DNA of 64,000 nucleotides from Pseudostreptobacillus hongkongensis (GCF_001559795.1 NZ_LOHY01000079.1:49006-113005), one strand, 5' to 3'; positions 15,245-25,818 are shown, numbered from the stretch's first letter. Notes: a model not told the origin generated them from the letters alone. Made by a program: numbers and translations.

Positions 15245-17101
15245 CTAACCTCCTATTCTTGTAGCAACCCAAATAGCTTTACCTGTTGCTAAAATATTAT
15301 TATGTAGATCAACTACTCCAACTTTTATATAAAAACCATTATCTTGCTTTACAACTTCACATATAGTTTTAACTGCATTCACAACATTTAATGGTATTTC
15401 GTTTATATAAGCTACTATATTATATTTATTAACATCAACTAGCTCTCTTATAATAATAGTGTTGTTTTTATTATATTCATACAAACCACTTCTTATTTTA
15501 TCTTGCTCTTTTTCAATATTTGCTCTACTTCTTAAATATTCTTCATTAGCATAGTTGGTCTGTTCTGTTATAAAATTCTCACTATTAGCTTCATAATCTC
15601 TATATAATTTAAGTACAAGTTCCATATAATCGTTTGCTTGATCTATTGCTATTATTTGATAATTTCCTTTATACTTTTTAAAATCTAATTTTATAACATC
15701 TTCTAACTCTAAAAATGGCATATTATTTGCTCTTAATTTAATTGTGTTATAATCACGACATTCATTATAATAAGTATGTTTTGCCATTTCAGTAGCCTGT
15801 TCTCTACTTGTAATATACTTATAACTAACAGTTTTTATACTCATATTTTCTTGTTTTAAGTTTCTAATTTCTGTATAAGATACAGTATTATTATTAAACG
15901 TTAATATTGGTCTTCCTTGTAATTTAAACTCTTTTATAAATATATCTTTATTTGTGGTATTATTAAGTTTTAACTTACCTCCACTTGAATTAATATCTAA
16001 TTCATATGTAGAATATGTTATATTAGTTTTAGTAGTTCCATTTAATGTATAAGCTACAATTCTTGGCACTTTATCAAGTTCTATAACATCTTTTATATCT
16101 ATTTTCCAATACTCTTTTCCAGTCGTATTAGCTCTAACAACTATCTTAGCATCATCTTCAGATTGAACTGCATTCTGTCCAGCTAAAGCAAATACAGTCT
16201 GTTTGTTTTGTGCTACCGTATTTGTATAATTTACTTCAACTTTATTATTTTTAGCTATAATTTCACTAGTTTCTATAAAAGATAAAATAGGATAATTACC
16301 CTTTTTATCTCCTAAGGTTATATCAACTTTATTTATGTATGATTTATCAAAAACAGAATTTATTTTAAGTTTACCTGTATTTGTTGTATAAATATTACCA
16401 TAAACAGATCTCACTATCTCTGATAATTCTTCCATAACTTTAGTACCTTTTTTAATATTAACAAGTGGAATTTTAACATATTCATTATTAATTTTTATAT
16501 CTGCTATTTCTAATTCATTATCTTCAAACCCTAAATACTTAGTAGCTAGACTATGTAATAAACTTTTGGCTTTATCTGTATTGTTTGAAATATAAAAATT
16601 TTCATAAGATATATCTTCTATGAATAATTTCTCATATCCTTTTATAGTATTATCATCAACACTAAGTTCTATCGTTCTTCCTAAACTAGTATCAGTTTTA
16701 ACTATATTTCTAACAACACCTTTAAATATCATAAGAGTTTCATTATTAAATGTATCTTCAATGGTTATAATATCTCCATTTTTAACTAAATATTCATCTA
16801 CATTTTCTAGAGTTAATAATTCATTCCATCTCATTCTTGGAAAATCTTTATATCTTCTATGAAAATCTTTTATAAGTACATCACTTGGTGCATTAGCATT
16901 AGCTTCAAGTATTAAATTTAATGTTGATGGACTTATGTTTCCCTCGGCAGTTCTCAAAAATCTAGAAATATTAAAAGAGGTATTAGTTAATAGATCTGTT
17001 AAATCTAATTCTCTTGTGATATTTCTAATAGTATATTGATGTTTTATATTATTAGATTCTGTCTTCATTAATTCTTTATATGTATCACTTACTATTCTCA
17101 C
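15245..17101 (-). CDS. Tail tip / baseplate hub protein
   Basis: 618 residues, immediately after (0 bp) the tape measure gene and before the fibre gene, the position of siphovirus distal-tail/tail-associated (Dit-Tal) proteins. Visible segments: RNITRELDLTDLL near the N-terminus, DTFNNETLMIFKGVVRNI and LGRTIELSVDDN (hub-like beta domain), then a segment around GRPILTFNNNTVSYTEI. No lysozyme or peptidase motif is seen. The assignment rests mainly on order and size. Confidence 0.75.
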   Translation of the reverse strand: MRIVSDTYKELMKTESNNIKHQYTIRNITRELDLTDLLTNTSFNISRFLRTAEGNISPSTLNLILEANANAPSDVLIKDFHRRYKDFPRMRWNELLTLENVDEYLVKNGDIITIEDTFNNETLMIFKGVVRNIVKTDTSLGRTIELSVDDNTIKGYEKLFIEDISYENFYISNNTDKAKSLLHSLATKYLGFEDNELEIADIKINNEYVKIPLVNIKKGTKVMEELSEIVRSVYGNIYTTNTGKLKINSVFDKSYINKVDITLGDKKGNYPILSFIETSEIIAKNNKVEVNYTNTVAQNKQTVFALAGQNAVQSEDDAKIVVRANTTGKEYWKIDIKDVIELDKVPRIVAYTLNGTTKTNITYSTYELDINSSGGKLKLNNTTNKDIFIKEFKLQGRPILTFNNNTVSYTEIRNLKQENMSIKTVSYKYITSREQATEMAKHTYYNECRDYNTIKLRANNMPFLELEDVIKLDFKKYKGNYQIIAIDQANDYMELVLKLYRDYEANSENFITEQTNYANEEYLRSRANIEKEQDKIRSGLYEYNKNNTIIIRELVDVNKYNIVAYINEIPLNVVNAVKTICEVVKQDNGFYIKVGVVDLHNNILATGKAIWVATRIGG

Positions 17102-20100
17102 TTATACCTCCTTTGATTTCCTTAAAATTTCTTCTGCTCTAAATTTATCAAAAATAGTTTTTGTTAGATCTTCAACAGCTAAAAATCCTCTATTATCAAT
17201 ATTAACTTCTACTTTAAAATCAATACCTTTTGATACAATGTTGCTTGATGGTAAACTCTTATTAGTCATACCACCTAAATATTCTCCACTAGATGCGTTA
17301 GTTTCTCTGAAACCTAACCCCTCTGATTTTAATTTAGTTTCAAAGTTATCTAATTCCTTTTTAATAGTTTCATAAGCTTCTTTAAGAGTAGAAGCTCCAC
17401 TTAATTTTTGATCCATATCTTCTGTATTCATATATTTTTTTATTAAATTTTGATATACAGAACTTTCACTAAATGATTTTATTAATGCATCTTTAGCACT
17501 TTTATATATCCCATCACCTATAGACATATTAAACTGTTCAAAGCTATTTGTATCTATAGCAACGGTCATAGCTTGTTTTAAAATATCAGATAATTCTTGT
17601 GCTTTATTTGTTATTTTATCAAGTGGTAACATTTGGTCTATCATTTCATCAGATATACCTTGCATTTTAGCTTGTTTTCTTAACTCTTGAATAATATCTC
17701 TCATATCACTTGAAACTTTTTCAGTGTCTTTTAACTGCTTAAATAAAGAACTAAAATCAAGATGCTTTGGGTCTAAATCTTTAAGTGTTTTTCCACTTTC
17801 AAGCCTAATTTTTACTAATGCTTCTGCAACTTCTTTAAACTTATCTTCGAATTTAGTTTCTAAACCATCAAGCTCTCTAAATTCTAAATCATATTTTATC
17901 TTAGCTAAGTTATTTCTTAATTTACCAAAATATGAACCTAAACCATTAGCTAAACTTTCAATTACATTCTTACCATCTGAAAGATTTTTAGTTATACTTT
18001 CTCTAGTTTCATTAAATGCCGTTACAATTTTATCTTCTTTATCTAACATTTCATCAATTTTCTTTTCAAATTCTGGTATCATTTTTTCTAAATCATCATT
18101 ATCTTTAGCTAATGATTTCATTTTATCAAGCATTTCTTTTTTCTTAGCTTTTTTATCAATTGTAGAAACACCCTCAAAACTCTCATAAATAGCATTAGTA
18201 TAGAACTTCTCAGTTTCTTGCTCTTGCTTTCTTAAATCTTGAATTTTATTTAAAAATTGTTGTTTAATTTGATCAAGATTAGAATTTACATCAACTAGAT
18301 CCCATTGAGTGATAGCTCCACCCTCTTTATCTAAGAATTTCTTTAAATCTTCTGAATTTAAATTTTTAATCTTTTCATTATATATTTTTTCTAAATCTGT
18401 TGAGTTTTGTGCATCAAACTTCATTACATCACTAAAGTTTTTAGCATATGCAACATTTTCTCTTTTATGTGATATTAAATCAGAAACTCCTAATGTAAAG
18501 ATTGACAACAACCCATTCCAGAAACCGCGTTTTTGACTTCTTTCAGCTACACCATTCATTAAAACTTTTGGGTTAAAGTTATTAGCAAAAACCTTATTCA
18601 TTTCAGTTGACATATTCTTATACAATTCAAGATTTTTATTACTTGTATTTTCACTTGCAGATTTTACTAAATCTCCCTGAATATCTTTCATTGTATCTCT
18701 TAGTTCTCTTAAAGCTCGTGTATTATCATCTAATTCTTTTGATCTTGCTTCATAATCTTTCTTAGCTTTTTCTGCTTTGTTATCTCCAAAAAGTATACCA
18801 ACTAACCTTGATCCCATATCAACAAATTCATTAACTATAGCTTTAACTCCACCTGCTATATCTCCAGTTGCAAAAGATGCTACACCTGCAATTTTATTTG
18901 AAAATAAATCTAATAGTTCTCCACCGACTTCACTATCATCTGAATTTTTTACTATATTTTTAAATGCTTTTTTTATATTTTCAAAAGTAAACTGAACATA
19001 TTCAGTTATCATTTTTTTAAGCTCTTCAGCTTTTTTAATAGCTTCTTTTAGTTCTATTGATTTTGAACTAGCATTTTTCATTTTATCTAATGCTGTTTTT
19101 AAAGTTGTTAATTTATCTGTATCTTCTTTATTAAAATTATGTTCATTTAACAGATTAGTTATTTTATCTAAAGTATCTGTTCCTGTTGCATTATCAATCA
19201 TAAATTTTAAATTTTCATCTAAATTATCAAAACCATTTACATATGAATCTTTTAAAGTTTTGTATTCTTCATCAATTTTAGCTTTTTTCTCTTTTAATTT
19301 TTCAATATAATCTTTATCAGAAATAGTGTCATTCATTTTAAATTCAATATCAAGTTCACTTGACTTATCAGATTTTTCTATTTTATCCTTTAAATCTTCA
19401 AAAGTTTTCTTGATATTTAAAATATAATTAGAAGCTGATATATTGATTTTTTCAGTATATAAACCAACCTTTTCAACATTAGTATTAAATTCTTCATCAA
19501 CTTTTATTTTTTCTTCATATTTTTGAATATCAGTCAAATCAGTTCTATTATCAATTTTAGCTTTCTTTTTATTTGCTAATTCTCTTGATAAATTCAATAC
19601 TTGCTCTTTGGTATCTCCTTTATATACATCATTAAGATCATCTATTATTTTTCTTAATTCTTCAATAACAGTTTCATTCTTTAATTCATTTTGTGTTTCT
19701 TTAATGGTATTTTTCAAATTATCAATATCAGTTTTAATTTTACCTTTTAAACTTTCATCTTTAATTTCATTAAACAACGATTGATAGTTCTTCAACTTCT
19801 CATTATATATATTTAACTGACTATTCAAATACTCTAAATTATCTACCCAACCGTTAGATTTTGATAAATTCAATTCATTAGTATTTTTTAAAGTAGTCTG
19901 TTCTAACAACTCAAGTTTAACTTTTTCAGATTGCTTTTTAGTATTTTCAATTTCTTGCTTTATTTTATCTTGCAAACTCTTATCATTAGTATATTTAAAA
20001 TTAGATTGTAATTGCTTAATATAATCATCATATGCTTTTAGTTGTTCTTGTAATGTTTCAAGTGGATTAAAAAAGCCATTATTGCTAAAATTAGCAATAT

Positions 20101-22366
20101 TTTCTAAATTTAATTCGTGTACTTTTTTAGTTTTTTCTAATATAGTTTTTAACTTATCAGAATTAATTCTTAAATTTAATTCCCCTATAGTTTTTTCAAG
20201 ATTCAATAAGATATCTTCCCATTTTTTAGATAAACTATCATTAATATCTTTCAATTTATCAGCATATGTTTTCTCTTTAGTTCCACTTTCTTTTTTATCT
20301 TTTTTACCTTTTGATTTAGACTTAGAATCATTAGAAGAGCTTCTTGATATTTGTTGTTTTTGGGGTGCTTGAATTTTATAATTCTTTTGTAACAGCTTTT
20401 TAGCTTCTTGCTCACTCATAATTTTAGTTTGATTAGTAAATACCTTTTCTCCATTAATATACATAACAGAATCTTTATTTCCTGCTCCTGTACTAACCTC
20501 ATACTTACCATCACCTAAATTTTTAAATGTTGTATTAACTCCATTTACAAAAGCACTAACACTTGCACCAACTTTTTGAATTTCAAATATCTCATCTATA
20601 CTTCTATCTGTAGTGTGTCCTGTAATAACTTCTTGAACTCTGCCTTGATTATCTATAATAGATAGTGAATCTTGATTAATCTTTTTAGATAAATCTGCCG
20701 TATTTTTATTGGCATTAGATTTTAAATCATTTTTAGTTTGCTCTCCTAATTTATGTAAATCGTGTAGACCATCATTTATACCATCTAATAAATCTCCAGT
20801 TTTTACACCATAATCACCCAGCATATTTTTTAAAGCTTCACTTTTTAAATTAGATTTTTCTAGTCCTGCTTTTATAACATCTTCTGATTTTGTTATTTGG
20901 TTATTAATTCTATCAATTTTAAATGTTAAAGGTGCTATTCTATCTAATAAAATCCTTGCTTGTTTATCAGTTCCATCTTCTCCATGCTGTTTTAAAATTT
21001 CTTTTATATCTTTCATAGCAGTTTCAAGAGCTTTATTATCATCTAACTTAACATGTTTAAATTTATCTAAATCTTTTATCAAGCTTTCTGTTACACCGTT
21101 TTTTAAATCAAGTCCTGCTTTTTGGAAATTAGCAAGTTCTTTTTGAATATCTTGCTTTAAACCTGCAATCTTCTCATATTCTTTCTGTTGAGTTTTTGCA
21201 AATTCTTTCATATTGTCTTCATTAAGTTGCATTAGTACCTTTTGTTTTAATTTAGAGTTTATATCATCTAAACTATCTGCAACTTTTTGATATTCACTAG
21301 CTTCACTTGATATACTACCTATGATATCTGGATAAAGAGATTTTAATTCTTCATACATACTTAATCTTTTAGATTCTTCTTCACTAGTCAGAGAACTATC
21401 AAGAGCTTTTTTAGATAAATTAATATACTCTTCAACCATATTTCTAGCATGTTCTGATTCATCAATAAATTGAGACCAATAATCATCAACACCTTTTTGA
21501 TTCAATAAATCATTTAATCCACTTAATAGATTATTAATTCCACTTAATGCCCCTGCTGTTGCATTAGTAAACTTATTACCTATGGTAGTTGTAATATTAT
21601 TCATATTAGCTTCAAATACCTTAAGTTGGTTAGCATAAGAATCAATAGTTCTTGCGGCATCTCCTTGCATAAATGAAGTTTTTTCAAGCAATGCTTGATA
21701 TCTTAATTCTGCTTTAGTACTTGCATCTAAATTAACCCATTTTTCTTTTATTCCTTTGTTTCTAGCATACTCTGCCATGACAGTATCATTAATAACTATA
21801 CCTAATGTTTTTAGAGCTTCAGTTTCTCCAACGATACCACCACGAAGTGCATTAAATGCTTGCTCATCATCTATATTTTTAAATGAACCTATATCAACTG
21901 CCAAGCTTGCAAGATTTTCAGACATTTCTTTAATTTGAGATGTATCAAACCCACCTAAACCTTTGATAACAGCACCCATATCACTTACATATTTTTTCAT
22001 AGCATAAATACTACGTCCCATTTCTACTCCTGATTTTTCTGCAAACTGTTGAACATCATCTGCCATTTGACCAAAAACTTGATCTGTAACATTTTGTAAT
22101 TCTGTCATATCACTTGACGCACTCAAACAAGCTTTACCAAAATTCAATACAGAACCTACTAATTTACTACCTGCATAAACAGCTGCTAACCCTTGTACAG
22201 AACTAGTTAAATTAATAAAGCTACTATATAATTTTTTAAGAGGGCTATCGTCAACTTTAGGTGCTGGTAACTCTTTACTTAATTCTTTATTTATTTTATT
22301 TAAAACTGGTGTTACTTGATCTGTTAATTTTGCAACCATCTCTAATTCATAATCACTTAATGCCAT
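17102..22366 (-). CDS. Tail tape measure protein
   Basis: 1754 residues, the longest gene of the prophage. Tape measure proteins fix the tail length and pass through with the DNA. The N-terminal 300 residues match the TP901-type region (SASSDMTELQNVTDQVFGQM, GVEMGRSIYAMKKYVSDMGAV, SYANQLKVFEANMNNI). The middle is a very long Lys/Asp/Glu-rich coiled coil, and a hydrophobic segment (ALSGINNLLSGLNDLL; later ASFATGDIAGGVKAIVNEF) may contact the membrane. It follows the frameshifted chaperone pair, as usual in siphoviruses. Length suggests a tail in the 250-nm range by the usual ratio of about 1.5 angstrom per residue. Confidence 0.96.
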   Translation of the reverse strand: MALSDYELEMVAKLTDQVTPVLNKINKELSKELPAPKVDDSPLKKLYSSFINLTSSVQGLAAVYAGSKLVGSVLNFGKACLSASSDMTELQNVTDQVFGQMADDVQQFAEKSGVEMGRSIYAMKKYVSDMGAVIKGLGGFDTSQIKEMSENLASLAVDIGSFKNIDDEQAFNALRGGIVGETEALKTLGIVINDTVMAEYARNKGIKEKWVNLDASTKAELRYQALLEKTSFMQGDAARTIDSYANQLKVFEANMNNITTTIGNKFTNATAGALSGINNLLSGLNDLLNQKGVDDYWSQFIDESEHARNMVEEYINLSKKALDSSLTSEEESKRLSMYEELKSLYPDIIGSISSEASEYQKVADSLDDINSKLKQKVLMQLNEDNMKEFAKTQQKEYEKIAGLKQDIQKELANFQKAGLDLKNGVTESLIKDLDKFKHVKLDDNKALETAMKDIKEILKQHGEDGTDKQARILLDRIAPLTFKIDRINNQITKSEDVIKAGLEKSNLKSEALKNMLGDYGVKTGDLLDGINDGLHDLHKLGEQTKNDLKSNANKNTADLSKKINQDSLSIIDNQGRVQEVITGHTTDRSIDEIFEIQKVGASVSAFVNGVNTTFKNLGDGKYEVSTGAGNKDSVMYINGEKVFTNQTKIMSEQEAKKLLQKNYKIQAPQKQQISRSSSNDSKSKSKGKKDKKESGTKEKTYADKLKDINDSLSKKWEDILLNLEKTIGELNLRINSDKLKTILEKTKKVHELNLENIANFSNNGFFNPLETLQEQLKAYDDYIKQLQSNFKYTNDKSLQDKIKQEIENTKKQSEKVKLELLEQTTLKNTNELNLSKSNGWVDNLEYLNSQLNIYNEKLKNYQSLFNEIKDESLKGKIKTDIDNLKNTIKETQNELKNETVIEELRKIIDDLNDVYKGDTKEQVLNLSRELANKKKAKIDNRTDLTDIQKYEEKIKVDEEFNTNVEKVGLYTEKINISASNYILNIKKTFEDLKDKIEKSDKSSELDIEFKMNDTISDKDYIEKLKEKKAKIDEEYKTLKDSYVNGFDNLDENLKFMIDNATGTDTLDKITNLLNEHNFNKEDTDKLTTLKTALDKMKNASSKSIELKEAIKKAEELKKMITEYVQFTFENIKKAFKNIVKNSDDSEVGGELLDLFSNKIAGVASFATGDIAGGVKAIVNEFVDMGSRLVGILFGDNKAEKAKKDYEARSKELDDNTRALRELRDTMKDIQGDLVKSASENTSNKNLELYKNMSTEMNKVFANNFNPKVLMNGVAERSQKRGFWNGLLSIFTLGVSDLISHKRENVAYAKNFSDVMKFDAQNSTDLEKIYNEKIKNLNSEDLKKFLDKEGGAITQWDLVDVNSNLDQIKQQFLNKIQDLRKQEQETEKFYTNAIYESFEGVSTIDKKAKKKEMLDKMKSLAKDNDDLEKMIPEFEKKIDEMLDKEDKIVTAFNETRESITKNLSDGKNVIESLANGLGSYFGKLRNNLAKIKYDLEFRELDGLETKFEDKFKEVAEALVKIRLESGKTLKDLDPKHLDFSSLFKQLKDTEKVSSDMRDIIQELRKQAKMQGISDEMIDQMLPLDKITNKAQELSDILKQAMTVAIDTNSFEQFNMSIGDGIYKSAKDALIKSFSESSVYQNLIKKYMNTEDMDQKLSGASTLKEAYETIKKELDNFETKLKSEGLGFRETNASSGEYLGGMTNKSLPSSNIVSKGIDFKVEVNIDNRGFLAVEDLTKTIFDKFRAEEILRKSKEV

Positions 22367-22382
22367 ATGTTACCTCCTTTCA

Positions 22383-22622
22383 CTATTTTTTTCTGATTTC
22401 ATTCATGACTTCTTTATATATTTCAAATAGAAATTCCATTTTTTCAACAAGCCAAAAAGGATGCTCTGCACGTGTTTTACTAAATGGATAATTTATTTTA
22501 TATTGTACTCCACCAAAACCTACTACATTATAATCAAAATAGTATAAATACTTCATTATATCTTCTTTCAATAAATCATATTTTTTAGTTTCTTTATTAA
22601 GACCTTTTAATAAATCTCTCAT
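22383..22622 (-). CDS. Tail assembly chaperone, T-part of the G-T frameshift product
   Basis: 79 codons from the ATG at 22622, but the frame is open upstream to the slippery site at 22655 and continues the reading of the preceding gene after a -1 shift (joining residues include GFAQGLRLRYKFV). It is therefore probably made mainly as the C-terminal extension of the G protein, as in lambda gpG-T, rather than on its own. The total fused length from 23113 is 243 residues. The segment EHPFWLVEKMEFLFEIYKEV is amphipathic. It lies 16 bp before the tape measure gene. Confidence 0.75.
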   Translation of the reverse strand: MRDLLKGLNKETKKYDLLKEDIMKYLYYFDYNVVGFGGVQYKINYPFSKTRAEHPFWLVEKMEFLFEIYKEVMNEIRKK

Positions 22623-22642
22623 TACAAATTTATATCTAAGCC

Positions 22643-23113
22643 TTAAACCTTGAGCAAACCCACCTTTTCACTTATCCTTGAATTTTCCAAAATGCTATTA
22701 AATATTTTCTTAAATAAATCAGGATTTCTACTAAAAAACTCTAATATACTTTCTATCTCAACTTGTTTTTCTTTGCCATCTAAAATTAATTTTAAAGTTT
22801 GACTTTTTATTAATTCAATAACAGGACTTGTTTCCGCAGTATAATTAATAGTTAAAATCTCATGAGCTCCCTCTTTTAAAACTCTTACTTTAGTTGTTGG
22901 TGTATTAACATAATTAAACATATTCCAAAAACTTGCTACAGTTTCTATTACTATACTATCTGTTTTATTAGAAAAGGTCACAACTTGTGTGACCTTACCA
23001 TCTTCTAAAGCTTCTATTTGCTTTTCTTCACTATCAATTTCAACTTTATCTTCTCTATCATAATTTTTTATATCTTGTATTTTTTCATCTACAATCTGAG
23101 TTTCTCTTTCCAT
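22643..23113 (-). CDS. Tail assembly chaperone, G-part
   Basis: 156 residues with an acidic N-terminus, then a beta-rich region (RVLKEGAHEILTINYTAE) and helical C-terminus (LEFFSRNPDLFKKIFNSI). It sits between the tail tube and tape measure genes. Near its end the frame reads GTG GGT TTG, containing G GGT TTG, the same X XXY YYZ pattern as lambda's GGGAAAG site. Most ribosomes would end after LLKV; a minority would shift into the downstream frame. Confidence 0.8.
   Translation of the reverse strand: MERETQIVDEKIQDIKNYDREDKVEIDSEEKQIEALEDGKVTQVVTFSNKTDSIVIETVASFWNMFNYVNTPTTKVRVLKEGAHEILTINYTAETSPVIELIKSQTLKLILDGKEKQVEIESILEFFSRNPDLFKKIFNSILENSRISEKVGLLKV
22655..22661 (-). promoter_or_regulatory. 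Programmed -1 frameshift site GGGTTTG
   Basis: Minus-strand heptamer G GGT TTG in the 0 frame of the chaperone gene. After a -1 slip reading continues GCT CAA GGT TTA AGG into the 79-codon frame with no stop. Total length 23113-22383 plus one base is divisible by three. Position, heptamer class and fused product match the siphovirus tail chaperone rule. Confidence 0.8.
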
Positions 23114-23123
23114 AAACTAACTC

Positions 23124-24050
23124 CTAAGCTTTTTCGATAGTTATAACAATAGGTGATCCAGTTGCTTCATCATATAAAGCAGATACTTCTTTACTCATTC
23201 CTTGAGCACCTGTTATATCTGTTCTTTCTACATTAGATACCTTACATCTTGGCAACTCTATTATTATCTTATTATCAGTTTCAACTTCCTTAAATTGTAT
23301 TTTTATAGCATATGTTGAATTAGCTTTTAATGCTGTATGAGCTCCAACATAATTTTCTTTTAAAAATTCATTATATGTAAAGTTAACTGTAATATCTCTT
23401 ATACCATTTCTTTTAATAGATTTGTTATATACTGAATTTAATGCACCTTTACCCTCTAAAGAGTTATTGATAGTAATATCTAAACTTTCAATATCACGTG
23501 TAACATCAGTAGTACCGTTTTCAGTTATAGTAGCACCTAAACATATTAACTTTTTACCATCAAATTCAGTTGCAGTTGCTCCACCTGAAAATCTTGTATT
23601 ACCAGCAACGTGATTCATTCCTATAAATGATGGTGTCACGTTCACATATGATTCTAATGATGTCTCAAATTTTAATGAGTTAACAAGCAATCCTTGGAAT
23701 TGATCATATGATTCATTTTCATCATCATCGAGTACAACTGTTAAGTACTTATCAAATTTATTAGATGCTTTATATATTAATTTTTTAGCTGTAGACCCTT
23801 GAGTTTGTTTTTCAAATCCTGAAGATTCAATTAACATTTCTAATTGTCCTAAAGTGGCTTCTACTGTTGTATCTCCTGAAACATCTATTTTAGATATCCA
23901 AGAATCAGTTTCAAAACCTACTGTATTTATAGTTTGAGATTTTGTTGCATTCACATTAGGTGCTAATGAATAGCTTGTAAATTGTAACTTCTTCATATCT
24001 GTTGTTTTTGCAGTGTTTCTGTTATCTTGTTTTGCGATCAATAATTGCAT
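23124..24050 (-). CDS. Major tail (tube) protein
   Basis: 308 residues, upstream of the chaperone pair. Beta-rich with KLQFTSYSLAPNVN near the N-terminus, ATLGQLEMLIESSGF and LEGKGALNSVYNKSIKRNGIRDITVNFTYNEFL. The pattern fits a siphovirus tail-tube subunit with an extra surface domain. Assignment is by order (after head-tail joining genes, before chaperones) and composition. It starts at ATG 24050, 2 bp after the previous gene. Confidence 0.75.
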   Translation of the reverse strand: MQLLIAKQDNRNTAKTTDMKKLQFTSYSLAPNVNATKSQTINTVGFETDSWISKIDVSGDTTVEATLGQLEMLIESSGFEKQTQGSTAKKLIYKASNKFDKYLTVVLDDDENESYDQFQGLLVNSLKFETSLESYVNVTPSFIGMNHVAGNTRFSGGATATEFDGKKLICLGATITENGTTDVTRDIESLDITINNSLEGKGALNSVYNKSIKRNGIRDITVNFTYNEFLKENYVGAHTALKANSTYAIKIQFKEVETDNKIIIELPRCKVSNVERTDITGAQGMSKEVSALYDEATGSPIVITIEKA

Positions 24051-24052
24051 AT

Positions 24053-24487
24053 TTATGATCTCCTTTCTGTTAAATCAATTGTTATATTTATAATATTAGA
24101 ACCTCCCAGATCATTTTCATTCTCTTGATAATGTTCTACATCATAAGAATAATCTAAACTTCTTGTACTATATTTAATTCTTTCATCTTGTATTAATCTA
24201 TTTAATACATCATCAACAAACTTAACATTATCTATATTTGCTTTTTCAGATATTGAATCAAAATAGCTAATATATGTTATACCTATTCTTCTTCTAATAT
24301 CTCTAATGTGTTGTGATACACTTACTGAACTTGTTGAAGTTGATTTCACATCAACTAAAAATATACCATCTTTATTGTATAGTCCATCTTTAAAATACTT
24401 ATTATCATCATAATTAGAAAATTCAACTAAATAATCTTCTGAAACTAATTCTTTTAATACTTCTAATATCTTATCAACAATAATCAT
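24053..24487 (-). CDS. Head-tail joining / tail terminator-like protein
   Basis: 144 residues, overlapping the preceding connector gene by 4 bp. Segments VDKILEVLKELVSEDYLVEF and SQHIRDIRRRIGITY, followed by an internal helix-rich part and a beta end (NIINITIDLTERRS), resemble small tail-completion proteins. The family is not firmly recognised; its place between the connector and tail tube genes supports the role. Confidence 0.65.
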   Translation of the reverse strand: MIIVDKILEVLKELVSEDYLVEFSNYDDNKYFKDGLYNKDGIFLVDVKSTSTSSVSVSQHIRDIRRRIGITYISYFDSISEKANIDNVKFVDDVLNRLIQDERIKYSTRSLDYSYDVEHYQENENDLGGSNIINITIDLTERRS

Positions 24488-24804
24488 AAAACCATTATTC
24501 CTTTCTTTTTAGACTTATCAGTTTTATTTTCATTGTGTAGTTTTATTATAGAATTTAATGTACTATCAATAAAATCTTTTTTATCTTTAACTAAATTATC
24601 ATTTTCAACAAAAGCAAATAATTGATAATGTACATAGTTTTCAACTATCATTTGTTTCTGTACATTATTTATAGGTATATCTCCTAATTTTAGATTGATA
24701 TACTCAATAGCTTGTTCTTCAAAGTGGGTAGTGTTGGAAGAGATTTGCTCTTCCGTATAACCCATTTTTAACAACTTTTTTTGTAGAATTATAGGTAATT
24801 CCAT
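24484..24804 (-). CDS. Head-tail connector protein (gp6-like)
   Basis: 106 residues, mostly helical (ILQKKLLKMGYTEEQISSN, FEEQAIEYINLKLGDIPI, MIVENYVHYQLFAF), as in HK97 gp6-type adaptor proteins. It lies directly after the major capsid gene. The C-terminal tail is Lys-rich. Assignment is by size, helical pattern and order. Confidence 0.65.
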   Translation of the reverse strand: MELPIILQKKLLKMGYTEEQISSNTTHFEEQAIEYINLKLGDIPINNVQKQMIVENYVHYQLFAFVENDNLVKDKKDFIDSTLNSIIKLHNENKTDKSKKKGIMVL

Positions 24805-24822
24805 CTTCCAACAACTCCTTTA

Positions 24823-25818
24823 TTATTTTAATTTTACTGTTACATTATATCTTTTAACTCTTTTAGAAATAGGAATAACTGGTAAGTATCCACTTGTTAA
24901 AATATATGATTGAGATGTTGTTGGTTTATCTACATCGTAATCTATATATACATCAGTTTCTACAACCTCAACTTTATCATTATTTATTACAGTTAAACCT
25001 ACATAAGTGTTTACAAACTCAACATCACTTGATACTATTACTAAGTTTGATGTATCTAAATTACCTGAATATAAATTAGTTGGTGGTAACACATCTAATC
25101 TGTAACCTAATAAATTATATGATGGATATAGATTTTTATAACCTGTATCTTTATCAGTTACATTTGCTTGATTGTATGCAGTAATTAACTTAGCAAAGTC
25201 CTTATCTTTCATTAATTCTTTGAAAATAGCTGAACCTAATTCAATTCTTGTAGGTACAAACCCATTATCTTTAGCAAATTCTTCAACTAATTCTAATACA
25301 AATTCTTGCCAAGCAGTAACAACAAGATTTTTAGAAGTATTAGTAGTTTCATCAAATACTAACTCTCTACCTGTTTCAGGCATTGTTAATTTTCCTGTTA
25401 AATAGATTTCTGCCGCCATCTTTTCTTTAGTAGCAATATATGCTAATTTTAATGATTTTAACTTGCCATCTCTTATTTGATCTACTTTACTCATTGATTG
25501 ACCTTTAAATAATATAGGTGATTCTCCTGCTTGCATTGCAAATAACTCATCAGGTGTTAAAGGTGCAGACCCTTTTATAATATCAGGTGTGAATGTATTT
25601 CTTATGAATTCTCCCTCTCTTATAACTGGTGCTTTAGTGTTTCTAGGCACTATAGCTAAACTTTTTAAATTCCCTACTAAATCATCAAATACTAATGTAG
25701 CTGATTTAGTTGAATAATCGTTTCTAAATTTATCTTGATAATATGTACTTACTACGTTTTCAGGTTTTAAACCTTGATATATTCCCATTAATTCTGCATT
25801 TTTTGTATTTATTGCCAT
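24823..25818 (-). CDS. Major capsid protein (phage capsid protein E family)
   Basis: 331 residues. The lambda gpE-like family features are visible: early SATLVFDDLVG and LKSLAIVPRNTKAPVIREGE, central IYLTGKLTMPETGRELVFD and NGFVPTRIELGSAIFKELMKD, and an end with YDVDKPTTSQSYILTSGYLP. It overlaps the decoration protein gene by one base and is followed by connector genes. The product forms the icosahedral shell. Confidence 0.9.
   Translation of the reverse strand: MAINTKNAELMGIYQGLKPENVVSTYYQDKFRNDYSTKSATLVFDDLVGNLKSLAIVPRNTKAPVIREGEFIRNTFTPDIIKGSAPLTPDELFAMQAGESPILFKGQSMSKVDQIRDGKLKSLKLAYIATKEKMAAEIYLTGKLTMPETGRELVFDETTNTSKNLVVTAWQEFVLELVEEFAKDNGFVPTRIELGSAIFKELMKDKDFAKLITAYNQANVTDKDTGYKNLYPSYNLLGYRLDVLPPTNLYSGNLDTSNLVIVSSDVEFVNTYVGLTVINNDKVEVVETDVYIDYDVDKPTTSQSYILTSGYLPVIPISKRVKRYNVTVKLK

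Noticed and set aside
17724..18188. Long plus-strand open frames opposite the tape measure gene
   Set aside because: AT-rich coiled-coil genes often leave open antisense frames (Leu/Ser/Phe-rich); there are no ribosome binding sites or promoters for them.
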